A stretch of DNA of 64,000 nt, from assembly GCA_023105745.1 (NCBI GenBank), contig JALGQZ010000003.1:74870696-74934695 (forward strand). Direction: 5' to 3'. The DNA comes from Austropuccinia psidii. Lineage: Eukaryota > Basidiomycota > Pucciniomycetes > Pucciniales > Sphaerophragmiaceae. Numbering within the stretch: the stretch's first letter is position 1; each line of letters opens with the position of its first letter. Below the pieces are notes generated by a model. The model saw only the letters and a program-made list of their open reading frames with translations, did not search any database and had not been told where the DNA came from. Both the position numbers and the translations under genes were made by a program. This document shows, one piece after another, positions 10,301 to 20,439 of the stretch.

Positions 10301-11040
10301 TGTATGTCAGCTATCATCAAGATGACTGGTACACCTGGCTCCCTCTGGCTGAATTTGCCTATAATAATGCAGAAAATTCATCAACCAAGCAATCACCTTT
10401 TTTCAACATTTATGGAAGAAATCCCAGCTTTGACTCAATCCACATCTCTCAAGACTCACCTGCTGGAAAGTTATCAACAAAACTCCAATCAGTACAGCAA
10501 GTTGTCAAAGAAGAATTAGAGTCAGCAATAAGGAGATTCAAGAAGTATGCAGATAGAAATAGGGCAATTCCACCTGATTTCCAACCTGGGGACAAAGTAT
10601 GGCTATCCTCCAAGAATATCAATACCACGAGACCAACCAAGAAGTTATCAGAAAGATGGTTGGGACCTTTTGAAGTTCTGAAGAAGATTGGAAGTCATGC
10701 ATATCACCTCAAGTTGCCTCAGCAAGTGAAGACAGTTCACCCTGTATTCCATGTGTCCTTATTAGAACCAGTCAAGCATTCAACTATGCCAAATCGACAT
10801 CAATTGCCACCAACACCAATCCTGGTGGAGGAGCAAGAAGAATGGGAAGTGGCTCAGGTTCTGGACTCAAAACTCAAAAGAGGTAAACTATGGTATCTTG
10901 TAGAGTGGAAAGGATTCAGTGAAGACCCAGAAAGAACCACTTGGGAACCAGCTTCCAACCTTACCAACTCACAAGACCTTGTCAAGGATTGCCATTCATT
11001 ATATCCAGACAAGCCTGGTCCCAATACCTCAAGAGTTTGA
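7319..11040 (+). pseudogene. pol: TyB Pol: protease, RT, RNase H, integrase, chromodomain (broken)
   Basis: The main open stretch is 7381-10017. Counting from 7381, the domains are retropepsin LIDSGATNSF (Asp29), RT with VVYLDDIMVF (Asp427, Asp428), RNase H ETDASDYALGA (Asp574) and the integrase zinc motif with His796, His803, Cys833, Cys836. The same frame continues through 10021-10218 (VSDRGSLF, second catalytic Asp) and 10300-11040 (HPQTDGQTE lies just before it), and ends in a chromodomain (about 10846-11010: WYLVEWKGF...TTWEPASNL) that targets integration to heterochromatin. Defects: a one-base deletion near 7394, TGA at 10015-10017 where Trp is expected, TAA at 10216-10218, and Asn (9976-9978) in SMNFI where the family has the first catalytic Asp of integrase. 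Confidence 0.93.
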
Positions 11041-12715
11041 TTTTATGGTTCTTGGTGGGGAGAAGAAGTTATGAAAGTAAGTTCCTCTCCTGGCATGCAC
11101 CTTTAAGGGGGTATTCTACCCATATGTTGTTTTAAGCATCACCTTGGCCACTTTGTGAGCACTTGTCAATTCTTTGGAAAGGTTCAGGAAGCATACAACA
11201 TCAATACCCTCCGTTTGGACCTTATCAAGATATGGACAAATGTTTCTTTCTTTCTTTATTACCATTTCAATTTATGCCAATCATCATAATTCAAGACATT
11301 CATTACTTCAAGTCATTTATGGCAATTCTTTTCAATTTTATGGTGCTTGGTGGGGAGTGGAAGTTATGAAATTAAGTTCCATCTCCTGGTATGCACCCCT
11401 GAGGGTTCTACATCTTGTAAAACATTACCTTTGCCACTCTGTGAGCATCAAAATGCTTGGTTTTCATTTTTTCAGACACTTATTGGCCAAAATCAAGCAA
11501 CTCACCACAAGAAGGACAAACCATCAGGATTTTTCTTTGTTTCTTTCTTTACTCTCTTTTTCTCTTATTTATTTTCATTTCTTTTCTTTCTTTACTCATA
11601 TAATTTCTTTTTATTTCATTGAAAGCAGCAGCATCCCCTTCCAAATCACGTATTGGGAGGTTCCTTTATTATTTTAATCATTTTATTTTATCTCATGTAT
11701 TAGTTGTTATAAGAGCATGAATAGGAGTCAAACCAACCGTAAACAGGAACAAGACACTGGATTTCACTCCACCCAAATCGTCAAGTCCACGTCAAATCAA
11801 AAGTTCGACCTCAAGGGAATTTGGGCCACAAGTCAATCATGGCCCCCCTCAAACCCTCTCAATGTCAAGGTCCAAGGCCCCTTTGGGGGCTGGAGTCAGC
11901 ATGGGGGGCCTCCCCTGCAAGTTTGGGGAAGGCCAAGTTCTTGGTGGTCCTGGACCCCACCAATGGGTCCAGGCCATATAAGGTGAAATCTTCTTTTTTG
12001 GGCCATTTTAGATCCCATGACCCCCTTGGGTCCCCAGCAAATTTGGGCCCAAGGGGTCCATTTTGGCCCTGGGGGCTTCCAATAACCCCCACGGACCGCA
12101 GACCGCGGACTGTAAGACCCCAAAGACTTCAAAAGGCCAAAAAGGCCAGAAAATTGCAAAACCCACACTTTGGCCATAAAAGGCCATGGACCAAAGTTTC
12201 ACCCAAAGATACCAAGGATCCAAAAAAGGCCAAAATGGCCATAAATTCAAGGATCCTCAAGATTCTCCATAGAGAAGGCACCAGCCCAAAATCACTATAA
12301 AGGGCTAGTTGAGGCATTTTGAAGGCCATTGGGGACAAGACCCCTGAATTCTTGTCATCATCATTTTATTTGATTGGGCTGGCCAGATGAGTACACTTCA
12401 TATACTCATCTGGCACCATTCTTTGAGCACAAGAGCTCAGTGGCCATCATTTTGGGATACAACCCAAGGCCATGCCCCAAGGACGTCAGTTGTTGAAATC
12501 AGAAGAAAGAACAGTTTGAAGTGGGGTATTTACTCAAAGTTAAAAAAGGGGGGAAATCAATTGAATTTGGCAGGGAAGAAATAATGAAGGATTTTCAGGA
12601 TAATGGTCAAGAGGAAAAGAAAATTAAAAAGAAAATTTTTTGAAAAAATGTGGGGATATTGAGATGCCACTCAACAGTGGCAGGGTATTATGGTGTTCAG
12701 GAGCCCACCAGTTTC
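11041..12715 (+). other. TyB 3' untranslated region
   Basis: About 1.7 kb between pol and the polypurine tract. It holds a diverged direct repeat of about 75 bp (11041-11118 and 11340-11415; shared words CTTGGTGGGGAG, GAAGTTATGAAA, AAGTTCC, CTCCTGG, ATGCACC), pyrimidine-rich TTTCTTTC tracts, a GGCC-rich part (11820-12260) resembling the TyA LTR with an ACGGACCGCAGACCGCGGAC near-palindrome, and a 12-bp perfect hairpin. ORFs of 60-167 codons here have no recognisable features. Confidence 0.6.
12382..12414. repeat. Perfect 12-bp stem hairpin in the TyB 3' UTR
   Basis: GCCAGATGAGTA (12382-12393) and TACTCATCTGGC (12403-12414) are exact inverted copies around a 9-base loop. It lies about 315 bp before the 3' LTR. 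Confidence 0.85.
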
Positions 12716-12728
12716 AAGAGGGGGATAC
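12716..12728 (+). promoter_or_regulatory. TyB polypurine tract
   Basis: AAGAGGGGGA followed by TAC directly precedes the TGTAACA start of the 3' LTR, the standard position of the plus-strand DNA primer in LTR retrotransposons. Confidence 0.8.
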
Positions 12729-13490
12729 TGTAACAACCATCCATCAGGGGTAAGGGTATTCATTCATACACCCACTCAAACACCTCAAATCAGCAAATCC
12801 AGTATCTGCATCAGCAGTCAGTTTCAGCAATCTTCATTCTGAAACATGCATACAGTTTGGTACCTCAATACAGCCTGTCAATACCTGTACAGGCTGGATT
12901 CACCCAATACAGTTTCGATACACCAACTTGAAACTGTATGATCACTCAAATACACCACACCTCTTGTACAGGTTCTGTACAGCCATACAGGACCTGTATT
13001 GGCCAGACTCAATTCAATAATCAATTATTCTCATGAAAATTCTTCTCTGGATCAGGGCTTGTGATTCTCACATATACCAGCCCCTCTTTCTCCCCCCTGG
13101 GGACTTTTCCCCAGTTAATTAACTTAGTTTATTTATTATTTTATGATTATTCTTATCCTTATTTTGGGTATTATAATTATTTAATCTTAAGTTAGTCTTT
13201 GCATTTTTCTCTTCGCCTGTACAGTATGAGTTGGGTGGCCATATCCTTATTAACCCTTCTCTTTCCATTCTGACAGGTTGAAACAGTGGACTTGGACTTG
13301 TTTGTGGTTGGCTCTTCTATTTCTTATTCTTATCTCTTTGTTGCTGCTTTTTTCTCATATTCTTTATTATAGTAATTCATCCCTTACACTCTTAAGTGTA
13401 TCTCATCTTATCTTATCTTTGAGCCCTCCATAAGTGAGTCCCAGTTTACTGAGTGCCAGGCCCTCTTCACTTCGAAGAGCCCCTGTGACA
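12729..13490 (+). repeat. TyB 3' LTR (762 bp)
   Basis: Starts TGTAACAACC after the polypurine tract and ends CCCCTGTGACA. It contains the hairpin CTGGGGA/TCCCCAG followed by the palindrome AGTTAATTAACT (13113-13124), whose first ten bases pair with the TTAATTAACT after the 5' LTR. Near-identical to 4590-5248 over the shared 660 bp. The terminal 250 bp resemble the ends of the TyA LTRs and of the LTR pieces at 17813-17992 and 41766-42017. Confidence 0.92.
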
Positions 13491-15068
13491 GAAATCCCAT
13501 GTTACATATACACTAATAATAGTGTTATGCATGTTTTGAGCACTCAATATCATGGTATTCTTACATGAACGTTTGGTACACCCATAGTGGATATCTCACT
13601 TTAAGCTTAAATTACTATTTTGACGTAAAAAATAGACAAGGGGGACAAAAGACATCAAAGAGAGCCAGGGTACCCAACTTCTGAGGACTCAGAGGCGTGG
13701 ATAGCTCCAAAGCTTGGTTCCATGGCTGATCTTGACCCAATTGGTAAACTAAAACTCTTTGGGAACTTCGTTACCATGTCCCAACTACTGTAAATCCTAA
13801 GAAAATAGCAAATAACCTGCTATTTTGACGTGCCAAGGAGGTAAAGAGCTACTTAGACTCCTGTAACCACATCAATTCTTAATGACTTTCCATGGATAAA
13901 CCCCAAAAGAGTAATTAAAACCCTTTTTGGACTTGTATCCATTGATTTACCTCATAGCAACCAGTGAAACACTGATATTTGCAATTCTATGTAGAAATGA
14001 GGTAAAAACTTCAGAAATTCATTAAAAATAGAATTCTTGATTAATCCTTCTGAAACTTTCAGGACCAGTGGAGAACTGTATTATCTATGGTACAACCAAA
14101 AAGAATTACAGTTTTACTAGTAAAATTAAAAGTTTCACTTACAGTTCATTTTTGACCATTCTACGTGAAACACTGAATCTTCAAAATTCACAGTAATTAA
14201 AACCTGTGATGAAATTGGCAATAACATTGATAACTTTGAGAAATCAATGATTATTTTGGAATAAAAGAAGATTTACAGATGTTACTCCTTTTATTCTTAA
14301 CCATATTGGGGTTGGTAGTCACGGAAAAGCATCAATTAAGTAATTATGATAATCTTACATGACAACAGATGATGCAATCATTAATCCAAAAAGTTTTATT
14401 GTTTTCTCACTCACTGGTTTTTCAGTTTGCTCCATGGCACGCCTCTGTGAGCTGTTGTTGACTTAAAAGAAGCCTCTTCTTGCTGTTTTTTCCGTATCAT
14501 CATCATCATCTTATTAATCATTTATATCAGTATTACCAACAAGTAAGTATTAGTTGAAACTTTTCTTAAGTGTTTTATTCTTTCAGAATCAATCAGAAAG
14601 ACGTGAAATCATAGAAATCAACTATATATTGTTGTAATACATTTATAAATTCATTTTGATCCTCTAAATCCACAATTATACGTCAAATCTCTCTATCTTA
14701 TCTTTCAATAAGCTCTTTGGAATATTAGTGAGTGATTTATCTTTAATTCTTAAAGTTTTTCTCTAAAAATAGTTTTCTTCAAGAATTATCATTAAAATTA
14801 TTCTTGCAAAAGATAATTATATATTAAAATAATTTTATTATTTTAATAAAAGAAGTTTTTATTATTAAATTCTTCTTGTAATTGATTCTTGTAGACAATT
14901 ACTTACTCACTGTTAAAATTACTAGTAGTGCTTAACACATGAAAGAAATAATTCTTTAATTATTTAATCGTGGCTATAATAATATTTTATTGTTATATTT
15001 CATAAGAACAGACATAGTACTGTTGATTAATAGTAATATTATCATCAGTTTCATAGTCACATCTTACA
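13491..15068 (+). repeat. TyF LTR, right-hand part
   Basis: Matches, in reverse orientation, the LTR that begins at 62167 and the fragment at 52289-53509. It ends ...TCATAGTCACATCTTACA, the family terminus. Its left part was displaced by TyB, which inserted after its first bases. No primer-binding site follows its right end, so it is a solo LTR or the 3' LTR of an element. No credible gene lies in it. Confidence 0.8.
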
Positions 15069-15934
15069 ACTAATAAGGATTTTATTGTTTCTTTTTGAAA
15101 TATTTGTTGTATTTCTATCAGCAGTAACTAGGTAGGCACTTTCATAGCTAATTTTGTCAGTGATGTTATTATCATTATCTTTAGAAATGGTTGCATTTAT
15201 TGGTTGATTCCTAATTTTGTTGGTCTCGGAGCTAGTGCGACTGGAATTAGACTTTAAATTCTGTTTATATTTCTTATATAGCTCACTTCTGCTCGCATCA
15301 GGCCTATTGGTACTGAAATTTCTCTTAATATTAGTACTGGGATTTCTATCCTTCTGGATAGAGTTCGTGTTGATCCCATTACTATTGAAATTACTAATAT
15401 ACTGTTCCCTAGCAGAAACCTTCTTGGTAGGAGCAGGAGTACCAATAGTTTTAGGAACAGAGGTAGCTTGTAGAATTCCAGTATTGTAACAGAAGTGAGA
15501 TCGTCTTTTTTTGAATGGAATTCTGTAAGCTGTATTTGATGGGATGTTAATAGTGGTATTACCACTTCTATTGTTGGAAGCTGAATTAGCTGTTAAAGCT
15601 TCTTCTGGGTTCAATGGATAATTGATTTTGTGCTTCATCACTACCATTCTTCAATTCCTACTAATATATTGACATGCTGAAGGTTGAGTGGACCTTGATT
15701 GACAGTCACTGGTAGCTGTATAAATTCCAGCCTTAATATTTGCAGTAGCATGCAAGGGTAAGTTGGTATTATTTGAGGTTTTATTGTCTGATTTTGGAGA
15801 ATCAGAGAAATGACAAAGCTTCCATCCTTCTGAACAGGTAGTAGGCTTCCTACGGTGATGACAAAAAGTAGAATCCAACAAGTTTTAGAGAATTTCAATG
15901 ATGATTTTAGCGTTTTGCTGTCTTGATTCTTCAT
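15069..15934 (-). pseudogene. Broken ORF, possibly a secreted Asn/Ser/Thr-rich host protein
   Basis: I do not recognise the family. On the minus strand an ATG at 15934 leads into a hydrophobic stretch (CWILLFVITVGSLLPV) that could be a signal peptide. After a frame change near 15840 the reading becomes Cys-, Ser- and Asn-rich (TTCSEGWKLCHFSDSP; further Cys downstream), meets a TGA at 15651-15653, and continues open in the same frame for about 190 codons (basic, Asn/Ser/Thr-rich, FKKRRSHFCYNTG) until it runs into the TyF LTR at 15068. This unique sequence matches no repeat elsewhere in the window. I infer a host gene remnant disrupted by the LTR, a frameshift and a stop. It could be chance. 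Confidence 0.4.
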
Positions 15935-16719
15935 AACTTTGAATGATATTAAGAAAATATCAGAATGACGTTGATATTTTACTTTGGATGGAAGAGTGGA
16001 TTGTAGAAGTAAACTTTATTATTAATTAGGTATTCCAACGTCTAATTAGTTTATTATAATGAATTAATTAATTAATTAGTTCTAATTTGGATTTTAAATT
16101 TGAATATATTAAATGTTAGCCTGGGGCCTCTAACGTGGCTTCCAGTCTAATTACTAGGAATTTTAATAAACTAAAAAGGTAGTGGAATACTATCAGGTTT
16201 AATTGATAGAGACGTCACTATTAAAAAGGTATTCTAATTGGTGGAATGTGCTTCACCAATAAGAAAATTACTAAAAGTAATTTTTAACTACTTATATTTG
16301 AGAGATCTAATAACAAGAAATTGTTACGACTTTATTTGTAAAAAATATATTTCTAAGAGCTCTGAGGAATCATTATCAAGAAGAATGTTCCTCTTAAATG
16401 CTTTAGGTACAAAATCAACATAAAACACAAATAGACTAATACACTTTTTATCATAAAGGGTATTGTTATAGTAACAATATATGAAAAAAATAGTAGGTGG
16501 TTGTTATAAAAGCAAAGCCACTATTGCAACAAGGTAAAAGGGTGTTATAGAAACAAGATGGAAAAATGTTTCTATAACTACTAAAATTGAATGAGTGACT
16601 TGTAAATAAGATCACTATAACAACTAATCTTAAATGAGTGACTTGTAAACAAAAAGTAGAAGAAAACAAAATTAAAAGTGAATTTACACAGATGAATTGT
16701 AATAATTCAAAGAAAATTT
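15935..16719. other. Unique AT-rich spacer with small inverted repeats
   Basis: No gene is supported. It contains an ATTAATTAATTAATTAG run near 16061, a perfect 11-bp hairpin GTTATAGAAAC/GTTTCTATAAC (16544-16578), TATTGTTA/TAACAATA near 16460, and a repeated AATGAGTGACTTGTAAA (about 16589 and 16634). This clustering resembles a small non-autonomous repeat but no ends were defined. Confidence 0.4.
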
Positions 16720-17812
16720 AATGAAAGTGTTTGGAGTTTGTGTAGCATGTAATTCTTTTCATGCTTTCAGGCTCACATTGATGAAGTGTACACCTTGCCC
16801 AATTGGGAAATGAACTGTTTTTAATGATTTTGCCTTGCTGTATGATTGATATACAGGTCTTGATGAATCCGGACTGTATTGAAATGAATGTGGTTGCCAA
16901 GCTGGATTGATGGAGAATTGACACTTGACAACTTGTTTGGAACTGCCTCTTCAATACACCTTGGGAATGAATTGACAGTATTCCCTTGGAGGAAAAGCTT
17001 GAAGTGAGAATAACCAATGAGTTCCTGATGGAATCATTGGTCTTTGAGAAATTACACCTGCACTTGAGCCTTGATGGGTCCTCTGGATGACATGACACTT
17101 TGGTGACTTATGGAATGTTGAATTACCCCTCTGATATTGACACCATTGGATTGCTGGTGAAAAAAGGTGAAGAATTGTGTATAACATCTTTTATGACAAT
17201 TTGAGTTGCTGAAGGGTGAAGGTGGCCAAAGGTCTTTTTGAGTGAAGTAAGGAGGATGAGAGTGAAAATTTGGTTTTGGGTGACTTCAGAGGTGGCAAGG
17301 TGTTTCTGGGTGTATTGGCCAAATACAGGTTATACAGCTTTCAAACTGTACTTGCGCAAAGTGCGCAAAAATGTGCAAAATGAGAAAAGCTGGCTATTAA
17401 GCCCCAAAAGGCCTCATATGGCCTTTTGGAAATATTTCCCATAATACATGGGAAAATGGCATATACAGCTGAATACAGCCAAAATGCACAAAATGCTCAA
17501 AGTGCGCAAGAATGCGCGAAATGCGCAAAACTGTATTTAAAGCTTAAAAAGCCAAATACAGGCTTTTGAGCTATATTTTTCCTGTTGAATGGAAAATACC
17601 TGAGAGTTCCCAAAAGCAAAAAATGGCCTGGAAAGGCCTGATGATAGTGAAGGCGCCAGGTTGGCCCCAGCAGTGAAATGACCATAAAAGGCCAGAAAAG
17701 ATGAGAGGACCAATTTCGCCAGTGATTATGGATATGGCCAAATTGCCATAAGATTGATATGGCACTGATATTTCATATGTAGTCCAGGAGGGTAATTGCC
17801 ATGGTTGTGACA
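16720..17812 (-). repeat. TyA-like LTR fragment (5' half, minus orientation)
   Basis: Aligns in order with the 5' half of the TyA LTR (shared CCAATTGGG, TTGACAACT, GGCC-rich end) and finishes GGTTGTGACA at 17812, the family terminus. Left limit is approximate. Unlike TyA it contains iterated TGCGCAAA words (17351-17384, 17482-17534), so it is a distinct subfamily. Confidence 0.6.
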
Positions 17813-18158
17813 GGTTGGCTTTTTGGCCATTTGGCTTCTCATTTCTCATATTGCATCTCATCCTTGTACCTGCATATTTCGTAGAGGAATTTATTCTTTT
17901 CTTTTTATTTATTTATTCGTTGGAGTCTTACAAGTGAGCTCCCTGATTACTAAGTGCCAGGCCACTCTTGTTTATCCCAAGAGCCCCTGTGACCACCTTC
18001 CACATATAGTGGCCACTTTTTCCACAGTTAATTGATATATTGGATTTATTTTTATTCTTAAATTCTTTGCATTCTTGAAATTAAAAACTGATAATCTGAA
18101 GTCAGTCATTTTCACCCTCTTTTTTGCCTGTAAATGGAAATTGGTGGACATATCCTTT
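17813..18158 (+). repeat. TyA/TyC-like LTR fragments, plus orientation
   Basis: 17813-17992 resembles the 3' end of the LTR family (GGTTGGCT, TTGGAG...AAGTGAG, GAGTGCCAGGCC-like, AAGAGCCCCTGTGAC). 17993-18158 resembles its middle (ACTTTTTCCACAGTTAATTGATATATTGG, described in short words; then GGTGGACATATCCTTT). The middle piece is continued at 41766 on the far side of TyE. The order of pieces is not that of one intact LTR, so at least one more rearrangement occurred. Confidence 0.55.
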
Positions 18159-20304
18159 TGTCACGTTGGTCTATGAAAATTTTGATAATAGTAACAATAT
18201 CAATAGTACTATGACTGACCTCCGTAAAAAAGTATAATATAATAAAATATTATAACCACAAATTTCAATATGATCATTAGAAATAATTATATATGAAAAA
18301 AAATTCAATCATTATTATATACAATAATAGTTATAAATTTTAATTATTCTACTATTCTTATAGTCACTGAAAATTATAACAATAAAAAGTGTAAATCTCT
18401 GAATGAGACAGTTACCCATGGGAAATATGAAAATTCAATCACTTATGAATAATATATAGATATTGTTGATAAAAGGATTAAACACACACTGTGAATAAAT
18501 CATTCTTAAAAAAAAATTCTATTAAAAAAAACTAATAATAGATAAAAAATATAGAATTTTAGAGAAAACTTACTTATAATATAAATCTAATACAACAAGT
18601 CAAAAAACAACAGTTATTATATTAAATAGGTATTATAAATCAAAAACATGCCAAAAATCAATATCTTTAAAGATAAAACAACCTTCATAATAAAAATTAT
18701 GATTAAAGAGTTTATGAGAGGAATTTGTGGATTTTAAAAGAAATTTTAAAGACAATAATTTTTTAAAATAAAATATATTATAGGTGATTACAACAATAAT
18801 CCAATTTCTATGATTTCAATTATTTAATTTAAGATTTAGAAAGAATTAAATACTCAAGAATTACTTTCATAATAATATTTCATATATAATAAAACTCTAA
18901 CAGTTTAAATGTCTAATATGATTGGATTTATAATTGATGATGGACAAAAACAGTGATTAATAGACTCTTTTTATGTCTACAGAGCAGCTCTCATGATTCA
19001 TAATGGATATAGAGGGCGTTCTAATGTCAAAACTGAAGCCCCATGCTTAAAAATAAGGTTCTTAACTTAAGGTAACTTAATTTTAATTCCAATTTAAGTT
19101 ACCACTGTTATTCTTAACTCCAAGTAGCTTTAATCCTCATTTAAGTTAATTATTTGAAGTTTTAATATAAAAGAAGCTTATTAATATTGAATTACATCAC
19201 ATGAACAGCCTAAAAATAGAGTTTCAAGGAGAAATATCTTGAACTCAATTTTTAATTAATTTTTAGAGAAATCTTAATTTTCTTTAAGTATAATTGAAAG
19301 AGCAAATTTCCAGTCTAATTACCCAGGGAATCTGTTTAGAAAAGATACTTAAAATTGAATTTATATATAGGTAATATCATATTGTGAGCTGTGTGAAATC
19401 TTCAAGCAAATCCATTAAGAATTGGATTTTTAATGAATTTTTGAAGTTATTACTATTTTTCCATATAAAATAGCAATACCCACTAAACCTTAGCTTTTGA
19501 AAAGGCTTTAATTCTTGTAACTTCAAAGCTTTAACCTTATTTAAGCTTTGGCAAGTCTCAACACTCCAATTTCAAGCCTGCATATTGGGATTTACCCTTT
19601 GGCAGCTTGAAATTCCTGTCCAGATTGGCATAAAACCAGTTTTAACTTTAAGGTTGGATAAAAGTCTAATCTTAAAGGTTGAATAAGGCTGAAGATCCTC
19701 CAATACAGGTGTAAAACCTTAATTGAATCCTTGCAGATCCAAAAAGTTGGGTTACCCAGCTCTTCTTGGTCTTTTTCCTTTGTCCCACCTTTTTGTGTGG
19801 ATTTTGCCCTTCTATTTATTTAAAGCCATACTATGGCCTTAAACACCTTTAAATTGAACTCATGCAGAATTTACATTCTGTATGGCAAATCCTTAGCCAA
19901 TTCAGTAAATATACACAACACCTCAATTTTTACTTAAATTTTGGTAAGTTTGCATAAACCTTATGCAAATTTAACTTTAAGCTTATTTAATCTTACATTT
20001 TACAATTTTAAAAAAATGTTAAAAAAAGCTACATTATTACTGTGAGATTCTTAAATCTTCCAATAACATAATAAATAAGCTTTTTTGGGTATAAGACCCT
20101 CCGAGTGTACCCTAGGTTATTTTTGGTGTAAAATCCAAAAATGAAATAATATTTAAAACTTTATTCCTCTGAAAAAAAGCTATACTAATTTTTTGTTATT
20201 TTTTATTTTAAATTCAATTGAAAGGTCTGTTGAAGACTAAATCAGCTGTATATAAAATCATTTGTGGCCTTCTGGGTATGTTATACATACCTCACAGACT
20301 CACA
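18159..20304 (-). repeat. TyE 3' LTR (2146 bp)
   Basis: Aligns with the 5' LTR at 37584-41765 and with 57496-59674. Right end CACAGACTCACA at 20304; minus-strand polypurine GGTGGTAGGAAA sits just outside. The left end has mutated (TGTCACGTTGG versus TGTAAGGTTTG elsewhere), but the flanking CCTTT fixes it. No genes. Confidence 0.88.
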
Positions 20305-20439
20305 TTTCCTACCACCAAAAAAACCGTACCACAATTCTCTTTCAGTAGTATACCCCCAATTTAATTGTGGGGGGTATCATCCACTGTCCAACCTCTCTAA
20401 TTATACTTTCAAGTATGTAGAGCACACAAATCAGATTTT

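Larger units (their letters stand above)
4590..13490 (+). mobile_element. TyB: Ty3/gypsy chromovirus, decayed
   Basis: Order: truncated 5' LTR (4590-5248), leader, gag, pol with chromodomain, a long 3' untranslated region, polypurine tract, 3' LTR (12729-13490). The first 102 bp of the 5' LTR are missing because TyA inserted there. Pol has a one-base deletion, two nonsense codons and a mutated integrase Asp, so it is not autonomous. Right flank GAAAT (13491-13495) is the expected target duplication within a TyF LTR; the left partner would be outside the window. Confidence 0.9.

Noticed and set aside
11821..12338. ORFs of up to 159 codons on both strands in the TyB 3' UTR
   Set aside because: GC-rich low-stop sequence; both strands equally open; no domain.
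15835..15884. A 50-nt intron joining the two frames of the broken secreted ORF
   Set aside because: Donor GTTGGA is poor and the intron would remove the hydrophobic core of the signal peptide; a frameshift explains it better.
17351..17534. CRISPR-like or satellite array
   Set aside because: Units are short and irregular with no fixed spacers, and the setting is a eukaryotic LTR.
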